From SAR324 cluster bacterium (GTDB lineage Bacteria; SAR324; XYD2-FULL-50-16; HCM1), in contig PUHO01000001.1 of assembly GCA_002995645.1 (NCBI GenBank), forward strand, positions 1 to 64,000: DNA of 64,000 nt, read 5' to 3'. Shown one piece after another: positions 35,827-45,640 of the stretch. Every line of letters begins with the position of its first letter. Position 1 is the first letter of the stretch. The notes under the pieces are model-generated. The model did no database searches. It had not been told where the DNA came from and worked only from the letters and a program-made list of their open reading frames with translations. Both the position numbers and the translations under genes were made by a program.

Positions 35827-36447
35827 ATGAATACTGCCGTATTAATTTCCGGACGTGGATCTAATTTAGCTTCTTTACTTGCTTATGAAAAAGCAAACAA
35901 GGCAAATTATCGTATTGTCCTTGTATTAAGCAACGAACCGGAAGCATCAGGGCTTGCCTATGCAAAAGAAAACAAGGTGCCGTATTATGTTGTGCCTCAT
36001 AGAGATTACCAATCTAAACAAGCGTTTGAAGCGGCAATGCAAGTGTATCTTGAAAAACATAACATAGAATTAATTGCGCTTGCCGGTTTTATGCGTTTAT
36101 TAAGCTCTTCGTTTATAACTAGGTGGCAAGGACGAGTCATTAATATACATCCGTCTTTATTGCCTGATTTTCCGGGATTAAACACACATAAAAAAGTGTT
36201 ACAAGCAAAAAAGAAAGAATCCGGCTGTAGTGTGTTTTTTGTAGATAGCGGGATAGATACGGGACTTCTTATTAACCAAACAAGCGTTCCGGTTCTAGTA
36301 AACGATACGGAAGAAACACTTGCAAAGCGTGTGTTACAAGAGGAACATATACTATTTCCCAAAACATTAGACCAAGTTGCAAGCAAGCAAATTACGCTAG
36401 AAAACTTACAGACTAACAAACAAAGCAATAAATTTACTACTAATTGA
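35827..36447 (+). CDS. purN: Phosphoribosylglycinamide formyltransferase
   Basis: 206 aa. ISGRGSNLASLL at the N-terminus binds the phosphoribosyl group. LAGFMRLLSSSF and INIHPSLLPDFPGLNTHKK carry the catalytic Asn/His, and GIDTGLLI the Asp. It formylates GAR with 10-formyl-THF, the step after the PurD reaction. The last ~20 residues are polar extra sequence. It sits between purD-purE and purA in one direction. Confidence 0.95.
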   Translation: MNTAVLISGRGSNLASLLAYEKANKANYRIVLVLSNEPEASGLAYAKENKVPYYVVPHRDYQSKQAFEAAMQVYLEKHNIELIALAGFMRLLSSSFITRWQGRVINIHPSLLPDFPGLNTHKKVLQAKKKESGCSVFFVDSGIDTGLLINQTSVPVLVNDTEETLAKRVLQEEHILFPKTLDQVASKQITLENLQTNKQSNKFTTN

Positions 36448-36468
36448 TAGTAAAACAAGGGTTTATAT

Positions 36469-37758
36469 ATGAGTACAGATCTTATTTTAGGTAGCCAATG
36501 GGGAGACGAAGGAAAAGGTAAAATCATTGACCTTATCTCTCATAATAGTAAATACGTAGTTCGTTTCCAAGGTGGGAATAACGCCGGACATACTGTTAAA
36601 TTTAAAAACGAACAGTTTGCGTTACACCTCTTGCCTTCCGGTATATTACACGAACAGTCTATTTGTGTTTTAGGAAACGGCGTTGTTATATCCCCTCAAG
36701 CTTTACTAGAGGAAATGGAGTTAATCCAAAAAGCAGGCTACAAAGATATAAAAAAACGTATTTATATAAGCAACAATGCTCACTTAGTTTTGCCATATCA
36801 TATTGAACTAGACAAAGAATCAGAAAAAAGTCTTAAAAATAATAAAATAGGGACGACCTGTCGTGGCATTGGTCCAGCCTATGAAGATAAAGCGGCAAGA
36901 CGTGGCATTCGATTTAATATGGTAGAAGACACACCTGCCTTTTATCAAACTTTAAAAGAAGTTATTACATACAAAAATAAAATATTAAAACAAATATACA
37001 ATAGCGAAACAACCATTGACCTAGATGAATGTTACGAAACATTACTTAAACAAATGGAAATTATTCGCCCTATGCTTTGTGATACAGAAATATTACTTTT
37101 TGAAGCATGGAAAAACAAAGAATCAATTTTATTTGAAGGTGCGCAAGGCGCTATGCTAGATATAGATCACGGAACCTATCCTTTTGTGACCTCTTCTAAT
37201 ACAATTAACGGATTATACGGCGGCGCTGGTTTTGCCGCTACTCGTATAAATAAAATCATTGGCATTGTTAAAGCATACACCACAAGAGTGGGCTCCGGAC
37301 CGTTTCCAACAGAACAAACAAATGAAATTGGAGATTTTTTAATAGAGCAAGGCAACGAATTTGGCACAACAACAGGACGGAAACGTCGTTGCGGTTGGCT
37401 TGACGCTTGTGCTTTAAAAAAAGCTATTTTACTTAGTGGCATGACTGATATAGCCTTAACTAAAATTGATGTTTTGGACGAATTGGAAGAAGTTAAAATT
37501 TGTGTTGCATATCAAGATGATACTGGCAAACAATATGATTATTTACCAAATAATATACAAAAAACTTTAATTCCTATTTACAAAACATTCAAAGGCTGGC
37601 AAAGTAAAATAGCTGGTATTACTGAATATGAGTCTTTACCGCAAGAAGCTAAAAACTACATTAAAGGTATAGAAGAAATTTTAGGATTACCTATTTGTAT
37701 TATATCTACTGGACCAAAAAGAGAAAGTACAATTATTTTGGATCCATCTTATAACTAG
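36469..37758 (+). CDS. purA: Adenylosuccinate synthetase
   Basis: 429 aa. LGSQWGDEGKGKIID contains the GTP P-loop and catalytic Asp. NNAGHTVKF holds the catalytic His. The guanine-specificity and Arg motifs (GTTTGRKRRCGWLDA) are present. It makes adenylosuccinate from IMP and aspartate on the AMP branch. It starts 21 bp after purN, completing a small purine cluster. Confidence 0.96.
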   Translation: MSTDLILGSQWGDEGKGKIIDLISHNSKYVVRFQGGNNAGHTVKFKNEQFALHLLPSGILHEQSICVLGNGVVISPQALLEEMELIQKAGYKDIKKRIYISNNAHLVLPYHIELDKESEKSLKNNKIGTTCRGIGPAYEDKAARRGIRFNMVEDTPAFYQTLKEVITYKNKILKQIYNSETTIDLDECYETLLKQMEIIRPMLCDTEILLFEAWKNKESILFEGAQGAMLDIDHGTYPFVTSSNTINGLYGGAGFAATRINKIIGIVKAYTTRVGSGPFPTEQTNEIGDFLIEQGNEFGTTTGRKRRCGWLDACALKKAILLSGMTDIALTKIDVLDELEEVKICVAYQDDTGKQYDYLPNNIQKTLIPIYKTFKGWQSKIAGITEYESLPQEAKNYIKGIEEILGLPICIISTGPKRESTIILDPSYN

Positions 37759-37814
37759 CATAATAAGCATTACGTTAGTTATTTATTAACACTCTAAAAA
37801 ATTTAAGGAGTTTT

Positions 37815-38102
37815 ATGTCTACTACACTTAAAAAGTCAGAATTAATTGCTCAAGTAGCAGAAAAAACAAATGCTACTAAAGCTGACGCTGAACGTTCTAT
37901 TAACGCTATTATTGAAGCTTTAGAAGATGCTTTAGTAAAAAAACAAACTGTTACATTTGTTGGGTTTGGGACTTTTACAACAGCTGAAAGAAAAGCTAGA
38001 ACAGGAAGAAACCCAAGAACTGGCGAAACTATGAACTTGCCTGCTTCAACAACACCTAAATTTCGACCTAGCCCAAAACTAAAAGAAGCTATTAATAAGT
38101 AA
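37815..38102 (+). CDS. HU-family DNA-binding protein
   Basis: 95 aa. Classic HU/IHF fold: LKKSELIAQVAEKTNATKADAERSINAII helices, the VTFVGFGTFTTAERKARTGRNPRTGE beta-arm with its Pro, and a FRPSPKLKEAIN end. It bends and compacts DNA. A strong AAGGAG lies 7 bases before the ATG, fitting high expression. It is separate from purA by 56 bp. Confidence 0.95.
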   Translation: MSTTLKKSELIAQVAEKTNATKADAERSINAIIEALEDALVKKQTVTFVGFGTFTTAERKARTGRNPRTGETMNLPASTTPKFRPSPKLKEAINK

Positions 38103-38189
38103 TGTTCTTTTTTGTCCTCTTCTCTAAACAAGTAGTAATCTAATTTGTTTACCAGGAGAGGCAAAATAAGCTTATTATACTATATCCTT

Positions 38190-38618
38190 ATGTTGCTATA
38201 CTCTACGTTAAAAATTATTCACTTACTTGCTTTAATTAGCTGGTTTGCCGGTTTATTTTATCTACCTCGTTTATTTGTATATCATGCAGTTACGGAAGAA
38301 ACACAAGGATATAAAAGATTTTGTGTGATGGAGCATAAACTATATTACTATATTATGTATCCTGCTATGATTGTAACCTTTTTAACGGGGATTGCTCTTG
38401 CTTTCAATCTTGGGCTTTTCGCCGCTACTTGGTTGCAATTAAAAATAGCGCTAGTTATCGTTTTATTAGCTTATCATTTATATTCCGGCTATTTTCTAAA
38501 ACGCTTTAAACTGAATCAAAATACAAAATCACACGTGTTTTTTCGTTTTTTTAATGAAGTACCAACGGTATTGCTAATTTTCATTATTATATTAGTAGTC
38601 GTTAGACCTTTCTTTTAA
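38190..38618 (+). CDS. hemJ: HemJ-like protoporphyrinogen oxidase
   Basis: 142 aa from ATG 38190. Four membrane helices. HemJ signatures are IIHLLALISWFAGLFYLPRL (His in helix 1), a second MEHKLYYYIMYPAM segment, and WLQLKIALVIVLLAYH. It oxidises protoporphyrinogen IX in heme synthesis, fitting the heme-containing FrdC. A longer frame opens at TTG 38145, and a strong AGGAGAGG (38153-38160) has only an in-frame ATA (38166) at normal spacing. The ATG start fits the family N-terminus best, leaving the start unsettled. Confidence 0.85.
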   Translation: MLLYSTLKIIHLLALISWFAGLFYLPRLFVYHAVTEETQGYKRFCVMEHKLYYYIMYPAMIVTFLTGIALAFNLGLFAATWLQLKIALVIVLLAYHLYSGYFLKRFKLNQNTKSHVFFRFFNEVPTVLLIFIIILVVVRPFF

Positions 38619-38636
38619 TGTTTATTCGCAAAACTT

Positions 38637-39137
38637 ATGTTGCGATTTTCTTTTTTATTATTAAGCGTCTTACTATTATATAGCTGTAGCGCAAGCAAAA
38701 TCAGTCCGTTAACTTTTTTCAAAAAAGGCAACGAAGCAATGCAGGCGCAAGAATATAAAAAAGCAATTGATGCCTACAAAATGGCAATTTCTTTAGACTC
38801 AAAACAACCGGTCTATTATTATAATCTTGCTGTTATCTACTATCGATTAGAGCTAAATCAAGCAGCTCTCGCGAATCTCAATAAAGCGCTAGATCTAGAT
38901 CCCAACTTTGCTGAAGCTTGGTATAATAAGGCTTTAACGCTACACAGATTAAAAGAAATAGATTCTTCTTTGTATGCTTATGAAAAATACAAAAAACTAG
39001 CGGCAAAACAATATGCACCAAAAAGCTATGTAAAACAAGAACAAAAAACAGTCAAAAAAATAGAGAAAAAAGCAAAACAACATAGCTTACCTAAAAACTT
39101 TGTACCAATAAAACCAACTACCGCTCAAAAGCCTTAA
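38637..39137 (+). CDS. TPR lipoprotein
   Basis: 166 aa. Lipobox LYSC (Cys17) follows a hydrophobic leader. Residues 25-125 contain three tetratricopeptide repeats (FKKGNEAMQAQEYKKAIDAY; YYNLAVIYYRLELNQAALAN; AWYNKALTLHRLKEIDSSLY). The end is Lys- and Gln-rich. It is an envelope-anchored adaptor of unknown partner, 18 bp after hemJ. Confidence 0.8.
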   Translation: MLRFSFLLLSVLLLYSCSASKISPLTFFKKGNEAMQAQEYKKAIDAYKMAISLDSKQPVYYYNLAVIYYRLELNQAALANLNKALDLDPNFAEAWYNKALTLHRLKEIDSSLYAYEKYKKLAAKQYAPKSYVKQEQKTVKKIEKKAKQHSLPKNFVPIKPTTAQKP

Positions 39138-39149
39138 TAAAGTATAGTT

Positions 39150-40127
39150 ATGAGTAACAACCTAAACTTACCATTTTTAGCAGCTGATTTAAAAAAACTA
39201 GAATCTTCTTTACTCTCTCATCTAGATTCAAGGCTAGATATAACGAAAATTATAGGTAGTCATATTATTGAATCCGGCGGCAAACGTATACGCCCTATTT
39301 TATTATTTTTAACGTTATACGCTTTCGGCGCCAAACAAGAAGACGCAAACCTTGCTAAACTTGCTTGCGTTATTGAATACGTACATAACGCAACGTTATT
39401 ACATGACGACGTGGTAGATAAGGCAAGTATGCGAAGAAACAGAGTAACCGCTTCTAGCAAATGGGGAAACTCGCAAGCTATTTTAGTTGGCGACTTTCTT
39501 TTTACTAAAGCGTTTGAACTATTATCAGATTTAAATAATACAAAATTAATGAGTCGCTTTGCTACGGTTACCAATAAATTAACTATAGGCGAACTATTAC
39601 AATTGCAAGCGACACCGTCCACCATGACGCAAGCTATTTATTTTGAAATTGTCCAAGCCAAAACGGCAATTTTAATTGCTAGTTGCATGGAGTTTGCCGG
39701 TATTTATACAAACCAAGAAGAAGCAACGTGCGCTACTTTATACGATATTGGATTAACACTAGGAACGGCCTTCCAACTTGTAGACGATGCGCTTGATTAT
39801 ACGGCTGATTCTTCCTTACTAGGAAAAACGGCAGGGATAGACTTAAAAGAGCACAAAGTAACGTTGCCTTTATTTTATCTCCTAGACAAGGCCACTTCGC
39901 AAGAAAAAGAGCAAGTACAAGCTATTTTGCATAAAGACACATTAGCTACGCAAGACGTACAGCTAGTGCAAACGTATATGACAAAATATAATTGTATTGA
40001 AGACACTTTAACTTTATCGCAAAACTACATTACAAATGCGATTGACAAACTAAGAACTTTACAAAACAACGAATATATTAATACTATTATTGAATTAAGT
40101 CAGTTTATTATTAAGCGTAAATATTAG
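39150..40127 (+). CDS. Polyprenyl diphosphate synthase (long-chain, IspB-like)
   Basis: 325 aa. The first Asp-rich motif is DDVVD in LLHDDVVDKA, and the second is DDALD in QLVDDALDYT, both needed to bind Mg-diphosphate. GGKRIRPILL is the IPP-binding Arg region. It elongates farnesyl diphosphate to the side chain of the quinone pool (menaquinone expected with FrdC). Chain length cannot be told. It is followed 2 bp later by mltA. Confidence 0.9.
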   Translation: MSNNLNLPFLAADLKKLESSLLSHLDSRLDITKIIGSHIIESGGKRIRPILLFLTLYAFGAKQEDANLAKLACVIEYVHNATLLHDDVVDKASMRRNRVTASSKWGNSQAILVGDFLFTKAFELLSDLNNTKLMSRFATVTNKLTIGELLQLQATPSTMTQAIYFEIVQAKTAILIASCMEFAGIYTNQEEATCATLYDIGLTLGTAFQLVDDALDYTADSSLLGKTAGIDLKEHKVTLPLFYLLDKATSQEKEQVQAILHKDTLATQDVQLVQTYMTKYNCIEDTLTLSQNYITNAIDKLRTLQNNEYINTIIELSQFIIKRKY

Positions 40128-40129
40128 GA

Positions 40130-41392
40130 ATGAATCAATTTATATTAAATTTAAAAAAGTGTTCGGTTTTTGTTTTTCTGTTACTTTTTTTTCACTCGTC
40201 TATTTCCAATAAAGTAGCTAACTTTCATAATCGATATATAGCCTCTCTTGCCTCTACTGATTCGATGAAACTACTCCCGCAAGGATTTGCTCATCTTTTC
40301 AAAAATGAAACTTTGCCTTTACAATCTTTAATCACGGCAATTAATTCTTCTTTAGAGTATTTTCAAAAAATACCGCCTTCTCGTATATTCCACTATGGTA
40401 AAATCCCTTATACGGCAAAGCAAATTGTTGATTCACTTAACTTTTTCAAAGAACTAGCTCAAAAATATCATGGGAATAAAGCTAAGTTACTAGAAGAAAT
40501 TTCAAAAAATTATTACGTATTTGGATCAAGTGCTAATTACGTTAACAAAGGCGTTTTATTCACCGGATATTATGAACCAATTTACAGAGCTTCTTTAAAG
40601 AAAACAACTGAATATAATGTACCGGTATATAAAAGACCGCCTAATTTAAAAGTACTTTCACTTGGTCGGTTTCGTCACAAACTATATAACCGCACGATTG
40701 TATATAGACTAGCAAAAAATAACGACCTACTTCCCTATTACACAAGGGAAGAAATCATGGATAAACAAGCTCTTGCTAATCTTCACCTAGAAATAGCATG
40801 GATGAAAGATCCTATTGAGCTTTTATTTTTACAAATACAAGGCTCTGGAATCCTTCAATTAACGGATAATTCGTATTTACGTATTGGATATAACGGATCT
40901 AACGGCAGACCGTATCACAGTATAGGAAAGTATTTAGTAAGACATCACTATATGAAACTAGAAGACGTTTCTATGCAATCAATACATAACTTTTTACATG
41001 CAACGCCTTCTATTTTAAAACAAACTTTATTTTTTAATCCAAGTTATACTTTTTTTCGCTTAAGCCCAAACCAAGATGCCTATCCTGTTGGCAATTTAGG
41101 CGTACCGTTAACGCCGGAAAGGTCTATTGCCATAGATCAAAGAGTGTTTCCGGCTGGTGCGTTAAGTTACCTTGTCGTTTATAATAAAACAAAAGAAGGC
41201 AAGGAAAAAACTAAGAAATTTTCTCATTTTTCACTAGCGCAAGATACTGGCGGCGCTATTCGTGGCGCAAGGCGCGTTGATATTTTTCTTGGAAGCGGTG
41301 AAAACGCAGGCGATATTGCCGGAGAAATGCGCAATTTTGGGCATCTCTATTTTTTAATAAAAAAACAAAATTACTCTTTTCAGCTTAATTAA
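40130..41392 (+). CDS. mltA: Membrane-bound lytic murein transglycosylase A
   Basis: 420 aa with an N-terminal hydrophobic signal. The MltA barrel includes LFTGYYEPIYRASL and QIQGSGILQL. The 3D domain ends the protein with AQDTGGAIRGARRVDIFLG, bearing the catalytic Asp residues. It cuts glycan strands, forming 1,6-anhydro-MurNAc. No lipobox Cys is seen, unlike E. coli MltA. Expected in the periplasm. Confidence 0.92.
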   Translation: MNQFILNLKKCSVFVFLLLFFHSSISNKVANFHNRYIASLASTDSMKLLPQGFAHLFKNETLPLQSLITAINSSLEYFQKIPPSRIFHYGKIPYTAKQIVDSLNFFKELAQKYHGNKAKLLEEISKNYYVFGSSANYVNKGVLFTGYYEPIYRASLKKTTEYNVPVYKRPPNLKVLSLGRFRHKLYNRTIVYRLAKNNDLLPYYTREEIMDKQALANLHLEIAWMKDPIELLFLQIQGSGILQLTDNSYLRIGYNGSNGRPYHSIGKYLVRHHYMKLEDVSMQSIHNFLHATPSILKQTLFFNPSYTFFRLSPNQDAYPVGNLGVPLTPERSIAIDQRVFPAGALSYLVVYNKTKEGKEKTKKFSHFSLAQDTGGAIRGARRVDIFLGSGENAGDIAGEMRNFGHLYFLIKKQNYSFQLN

Positions 41393-41402
41393 GTTTATAC
41401 GA

Positions 41403-42338
41403 TTGGTTGCACAAGAACAAAAGAACAAACTTTGGCAATATATTTCTTATCTTGCAAAACAAGAAGGAGCGATTAATATCAATGCCATTCCCACAACTAA
41501 AATCAATTTAAACGATTGGATTTCACCTTGGTTACAAAAAAACTACCATGGTGAAATGAGTTATATGGAAAACCATAGCTTATTAAGACAAAAACCTTTT
41601 TTACTGTTTCCCAATACACAAAGCTTCATTCTCCTTGCGTTTCCCTATTACCACCTATCGCCTTACGGCAATAATCAACTCATGCAGATTAGTTCCTATG
41701 CATGGGGCGACGATTATCATAAACGAATTAAACAAAAATTAAAACGCGTACTTATGAAAGTACAAAGCGAATACCCTTGGTTTCAAGCAAGAGCCTTTGT
41801 AGATTCAGCGCCTGTCCCGGAAAAGATACTTGGTGCGTTAAGCGGGCTTGGTTGGATAGGTAAAAACACGCTGTTAATTAACCCACAATATGGAAGTTAT
41901 GTTTTTCTTGCTGAAATAGCTTGTAATGTGCTATTTAACTATTGTAGCATTCAAAAAAATCGTTGCGGTTCTTGCCAAAGATGTTTACTTGCTTGCCCCA
42001 CTGGCGCATTGAAAGCAGATAGCGTATTAGACGCAACAAAATGTATTAGCTATTTAACTATTGAAAAACATACGGATTTTACACAACAAGAAGCAGAGAG
42101 CCTTGACAAGCATCTTTTCGGTTGTGATATTTGTCAACAAGTATGCCCTTGGAATCGCTTTGCAAAAGAAGGCAGTAGTGAATATGCACCACGTAACGAG
42201 TGGTTAAACTTAACCTTAGAAAACTGGAAGAATTTAACGCAAGAACAGTTTTTAGCGAATTCACTTGTTAGCCCTATGCGAAGAACGGGACACCAAAGAA
42301 TACAACGTAATATACAAGCTATTTTAGCAAATACATAA
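41403..42338 (+). CDS. queG: Epoxyqueuosine reductase, TTG start
   Basis: 311 aa. It has the QueG core with Asp in ARAFVDSAPVPEK and SGLGWIGKNTLLI. CGSCQRCLLACPTGAL and CDICQQVCPWN hold two [4Fe-4S] clusters next to the cobalamin. It performs the last step of queuosine-tRNA synthesis. The start is TTG at 41403; the first in-frame Met is about 50 residues in and would cut the fold. It lacks the C-terminal HEAT extension of longer QueG forms. It follows mltA by 10 bp. Confidence 0.9.
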   Translation: MVAQEQKNKLWQYISYLAKQEGAININAIPTTKINLNDWISPWLQKNYHGEMSYMENHSLLRQKPFLLFPNTQSFILLAFPYYHLSPYGNNQLMQISSYAWGDDYHKRIKQKLKRVLMKVQSEYPWFQARAFVDSAPVPEKILGALSGLGWIGKNTLLINPQYGSYVFLAEIACNVLFNYCSIQKNRCGSCQRCLLACPTGALKADSVLDATKCISYLTIEKHTDFTQQEAESLDKHLFGCDICQQVCPWNRFAKEGSSEYAPRNEWLNLTLENWKNLTQEQFLANSLVSPMRRTGHQRIQRNIQAILANT

Positions 42339-42368
42339 TATTAACCTATACTATTTAAGAGGTATTAG

Positions 42369-43265
42369 ATGAAATCTACGATTGCAATAGACTTAGGCGG
42401 CACTAAAATTGAGTATATCCTTTCACATGATAAGCTTAAAACAATTGAAGTAAGGGAACGCGTTGCTTGCGAACAGTTTAAAGGATATGAGCACTTAGTC
42501 GATCAAATTACCGGTATTATTAATAATCTGTTAGCAAAATGCCCTAATGGAGCAGTCGTTGGTATTGGAGTTCCCGGGGCTAATAATCCTATGACCGGAT
42601 TAATTCGCAATTCTAATATACAAACGATTTTGAATCGTCCTCTTAAGCAAGATATTGAAACAGTAGTCGGGCAATCTATTTCTATGGATAACGACGGACT
42701 TTGTTTTACTTTAAGTGAAGCTATCTTTGGTGCTGGAAAAGATTATAATAACGTACTTGGCGTTATTCTTGGAACCGGCGTTGGCGGTGGCTTAGTAATA
42801 GATAAAAAACCTTATTCCGGAAGATCCGGAATTGCTTGCGAAGTCGGTCACATGACCATTAATTTTGAAGGGATTACTTGCTGGTGCGGCAGAAAAGGTT
42901 GTTTTGAAGCCTATACTTCCGGAACGGCAACGCAACAATATTATACGTCTTTAACTGGCGAATCAAAAAAACTAGCAGAGATATTTACGTCAGCAGAACA
43001 AAACGTAGAACCGGATTTATCTATTATCCAACGTTTATACGCTATGTTAGGACAAGGTATTGCTAATTTAATTATGAATTTAGATCCGGACGTTATTGTT
43101 ATAGGCGGAGGGATTTCAAATCAACCGTCTCTTTTAACAGAATTAAAAAAACATACAAGTAACTATCTTTTTAATAAGACCTTAGAAACGCCGATTGTAC
43201 TTAATCAACGCGGTGATTCTAGTGGGGTTTTTGGTGCGGCTTTGCTAGCGCAAACTAATTTGTAG
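42369..43265 (+). CDS. ROK-family sugar kinase
   Basis: 298 aa. IDLGGTKIEY near the N-terminus is the ATP phosphate loop. GTGVGGGLVI and the zinc motif GITCWCGRKGCFEAY place it in the ROK kinase branch, not the repressors, since there is no HTH. N-acetylglucosamine, fructose or glucose kinase are candidates. No sugar genes are nearby. Confidence 0.88.
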   Translation: MKSTIAIDLGGTKIEYILSHDKLKTIEVRERVACEQFKGYEHLVDQITGIINNLLAKCPNGAVVGIGVPGANNPMTGLIRNSNIQTILNRPLKQDIETVVGQSISMDNDGLCFTLSEAIFGAGKDYNNVLGVILGTGVGGGLVIDKKPYSGRSGIACEVGHMTINFEGITCWCGRKGCFEAYTSGTATQQYYTSLTGESKKLAEIFTSAEQNVEPDLSIIQRLYAMLGQGIANLIMNLDPDVIVIGGGISNQPSLLTELKKHTSNYLFNKTLETPIVLNQRGDSSGVFGAALLAQTNL

Positions 43266-43297
43266 CGTGTCTTTGAGAATACTACAATTCCCTTAAT

Positions 43298-43320
43298 AAA
43301 ACAAGACTTGTTTTTTATTT
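43298..43320 (+). terminator. Possible weak terminator after the ROK gene
   Basis: AAAACA (43298-43303) and TGTTTT (43309-43314) flank a 5-base loop and lead into a T-rich tail. The stem is short and AT-only apart from one pair, so support is limited. It lies between the ROK kinase and glnN. Confidence 0.35.
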
Positions 43321-43384
43321 TTTGTTATTCTACTCTATAATGGAATTATATTTTTCAAATTCTAACTTTTTAAAAGATTATACT

Positions 43385-45532
43385 ATGACAGCATTACGAA
43401 CGAAAGCTAATCTCAAAATAGCAACGAAAACAAGAAAAATTGACGCCTCTACAGAAAAAATAGATATTGCTAAAATTTTCGGTGAATACGTCTTTAATGA
43501 AACTAAAATGCGCGAAGCTTTGCCTAAAGAAACGTTTCGCAATTTGCAACAAATCTTACGTGGAGAAAAGGCATTCTCTCGCGAAGTTGCCGAAGTGGTT
43601 GCCGTTAGTGTAAAAAATTGGGCATTAAGCCACGGTGCAACACATTATACTCATTGGTTCCATCCTTTAACCGGTAGCACAGCAGAAAAACACGATTCTT
43701 TTTTAGCACCACTAGGAAACGGATCCATTATACAACAATTTTCAGCTAATTCACTTATACAAGGTGAACCTGATGCTTCTTCTTTTCCATCTGGTGGATT
43801 AAGAACTACTTTTGAAGCACGCGGATATACTGCCTGGGACGTTACTTCTCCTATGTTCCTTCGCAAAAATAAACATGGCGTTACTTTAATTATCCCAACA
43901 GCATTTTGCTCTTTTACTGGCGAAGCTTTAGATAAAAAAACACCTCTTTTACGTTCTCAACACACGATTGCCGATGCAGGGAAACGACTACTTAAACTTT
44001 TAAATAAAGAAACCTCTTCTATTCGTACTTTTATTGGTATTGAACAAGAATACTTTCTTGTAGATAAAGCTTTATATTGCCTTCGTCCTGATTTAATTGC
44101 ATCTGGAAGAACTTTATTCGGCGCGCCACCTTTTAAAGGACAAGCTTTAGACGATCATTATTTTGGAAGTATCCAATCACGTGTTATTAACTATATGCAA
44201 GACGTAGAAAAAGAATTATATCGTCTTGGCATTCCAATTAGTACAAGGCACAACGAAGTAGCACCCGGACAATACGAAGTAGCACCGGTTTATGAAGAAG
44301 CTAACGTTGCTATAGACCATAATCAAATTATTATGGAAGTAATGTCACAATTTGCAGATAAACATCATTTTGCTTTCTTAACTCATGAAAAACCGTTTGC
44401 CGGTTTAAATGGTAGTGGGAAACATTGTAACTGGTCTCTTGCGACAGAAGAAAAAGAAAACCTATTAGATCCAGGTAAAACACCGCATGACAACTTACAA
44501 TTCATGTTGTTTTTAACGGCTATTATTAGCGGTCTAGACAAGCATGCTGATTTACTTCGCCTTGCTATTGCTAATGCCGGTAATGATCACCGCTTAGGTG
44601 CAAACGAAGCTCCACCGGCTATTATTTCTATTTTTCTTGGAAACGAATTACAAACTATTATTGATAATATTGTACAAGGAAATAGCCATAATCCTGAGTC
44701 TTCTTCTTCTATTCACTTAGGTACTTCTTTACTTCCTGAACTACCTAAAGATCTTTCTGATCGTAACCGCACTTCTCCTTTTGCTTTCACAGGTAATAAA
44801 TTTGAATTCCGTGCTCTTGGTTCTTCGCAACATGTTGCTACTCCGGTTACTTACCTTAACACGATTGTTGCCGATTCCATTAATTACATTGCAGATAAAC
44901 TAGAAGCGGCATTGCAACAAAATACACCTTTAAAAGAAGCGTCTACAAAAGTAATTAAAGAACTTTTAACTAAACATGCACGTATTCTTTTCTCCGGTGA
45001 TAATTACACGCAAGAATGGAAACAAGAAGCAACAAAAAGAGGCTTACCAAATCTAGAAAATACTCCGGAAGCAGCAAGCGCTCTTTTACGACAAGAAAAC
45101 ATTGACTTATTACAAAAAACAGGCGTTTTAACAACGAAAGAAATCCAAGCACGTTTTCATATTAAGTTGGAAAAATATATTAGCACACTAGATATTGAAT
45201 TAAATGCTAGTGCGGATATTGTACGCACACAAATATTGCCTTGTTCTTTGAAATATGAAGCAGTTATTGACAAGCATGCTAAGATTAGCGGCGATTCGTC
45301 TTTGTTAGATGAAATTTCTAAAGCGATCAAAGATTGTACGCAAGAATTATACAAATTTGAAAAAGCGTATGCAACTGTTCCGGAAGATCTACAAGAACAT
45401 GCAGAATACTATGCACAAAAACTAGTTCCAATGCAAGCTAGCTTACGTGCCACAGCTGACAAATTAGAAACGTTAGTTGACGATTCTCTCTGGGTTCTTC
45501 CAAAATATCGTGAACTGATTCATACAAGCTAA
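43385..45532 (+). CDS. glnN: Glutamine synthetase type III
   Basis: 715 aa from ATG 43385 (open frame from 43322; ATG 43340 is possible). GSIII signatures are VKNWALSHGATHYTHWFHPLTG, the large insert THAFCSFTGEALDKKTPLLRS-type region, and EVAPGQYEVAP with GLNGSGKHCNWSL for metal and glutamate binding. It makes glutamine from glutamate and ammonia. Type III enzymes form dodecamers and are common in anaerobes, including Desulfovibrio. A strong hairpin follows. Confidence 0.95.
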   Translation: MTALRTKANLKIATKTRKIDASTEKIDIAKIFGEYVFNETKMREALPKETFRNLQQILRGEKAFSREVAEVVAVSVKNWALSHGATHYTHWFHPLTGSTAEKHDSFLAPLGNGSIIQQFSANSLIQGEPDASSFPSGGLRTTFEARGYTAWDVTSPMFLRKNKHGVTLIIPTAFCSFTGEALDKKTPLLRSQHTIADAGKRLLKLLNKETSSIRTFIGIEQEYFLVDKALYCLRPDLIASGRTLFGAPPFKGQALDDHYFGSIQSRVINYMQDVEKELYRLGIPISTRHNEVAPGQYEVAPVYEEANVAIDHNQIIMEVMSQFADKHHFAFLTHEKPFAGLNGSGKHCNWSLATEEKENLLDPGKTPHDNLQFMLFLTAIISGLDKHADLLRLAIANAGNDHRLGANEAPPAIISIFLGNELQTIIDNIVQGNSHNPESSSSIHLGTSLLPELPKDLSDRNRTSPFAFTGNKFEFRALGSSQHVATPVTYLNTIVADSINYIADKLEAALQQNTPLKEASTKVIKELLTKHARILFSGDNYTQEWKQEATKRGLPNLENTPEAASALLRQENIDLLQKTGVLTTKEIQARFHIKLEKYISTLDIELNASADIVRTQILPCSLKYEAVIDKHAKISGDSSLLDEISKAIKDCTQELYKFEKAYATVPEDLQEHAEYYAQKLVPMQASLRATADKLETLVDDSLWVLPKYRELIHTS

Positions 45533-45571
45533 CGATTTTCTTAATCCTGCTTTATCTCTAGTATGAGTAAG

Positions 45572-45613
45572 TCGCCTTTACGAGTATTTCTTTGCAAGTA
45601 TTCGTAAGGGCGA
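45572..45613. terminator. Strong hairpin after glnN
   Basis: TCGCCTTTACGAGTA (45572-45586) pairs with TATTCGTAAGGGCGA (45599-45613); the only two departures are G.U-type. The loop is 12 bases. No T-run follows directly, but the position at the glnN end, facing convergent transcription, fits a terminator. Confidence 0.6.
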
Positions 45614-45640
45614 TATACGTATTTCCTGCCTTTATCCTTT

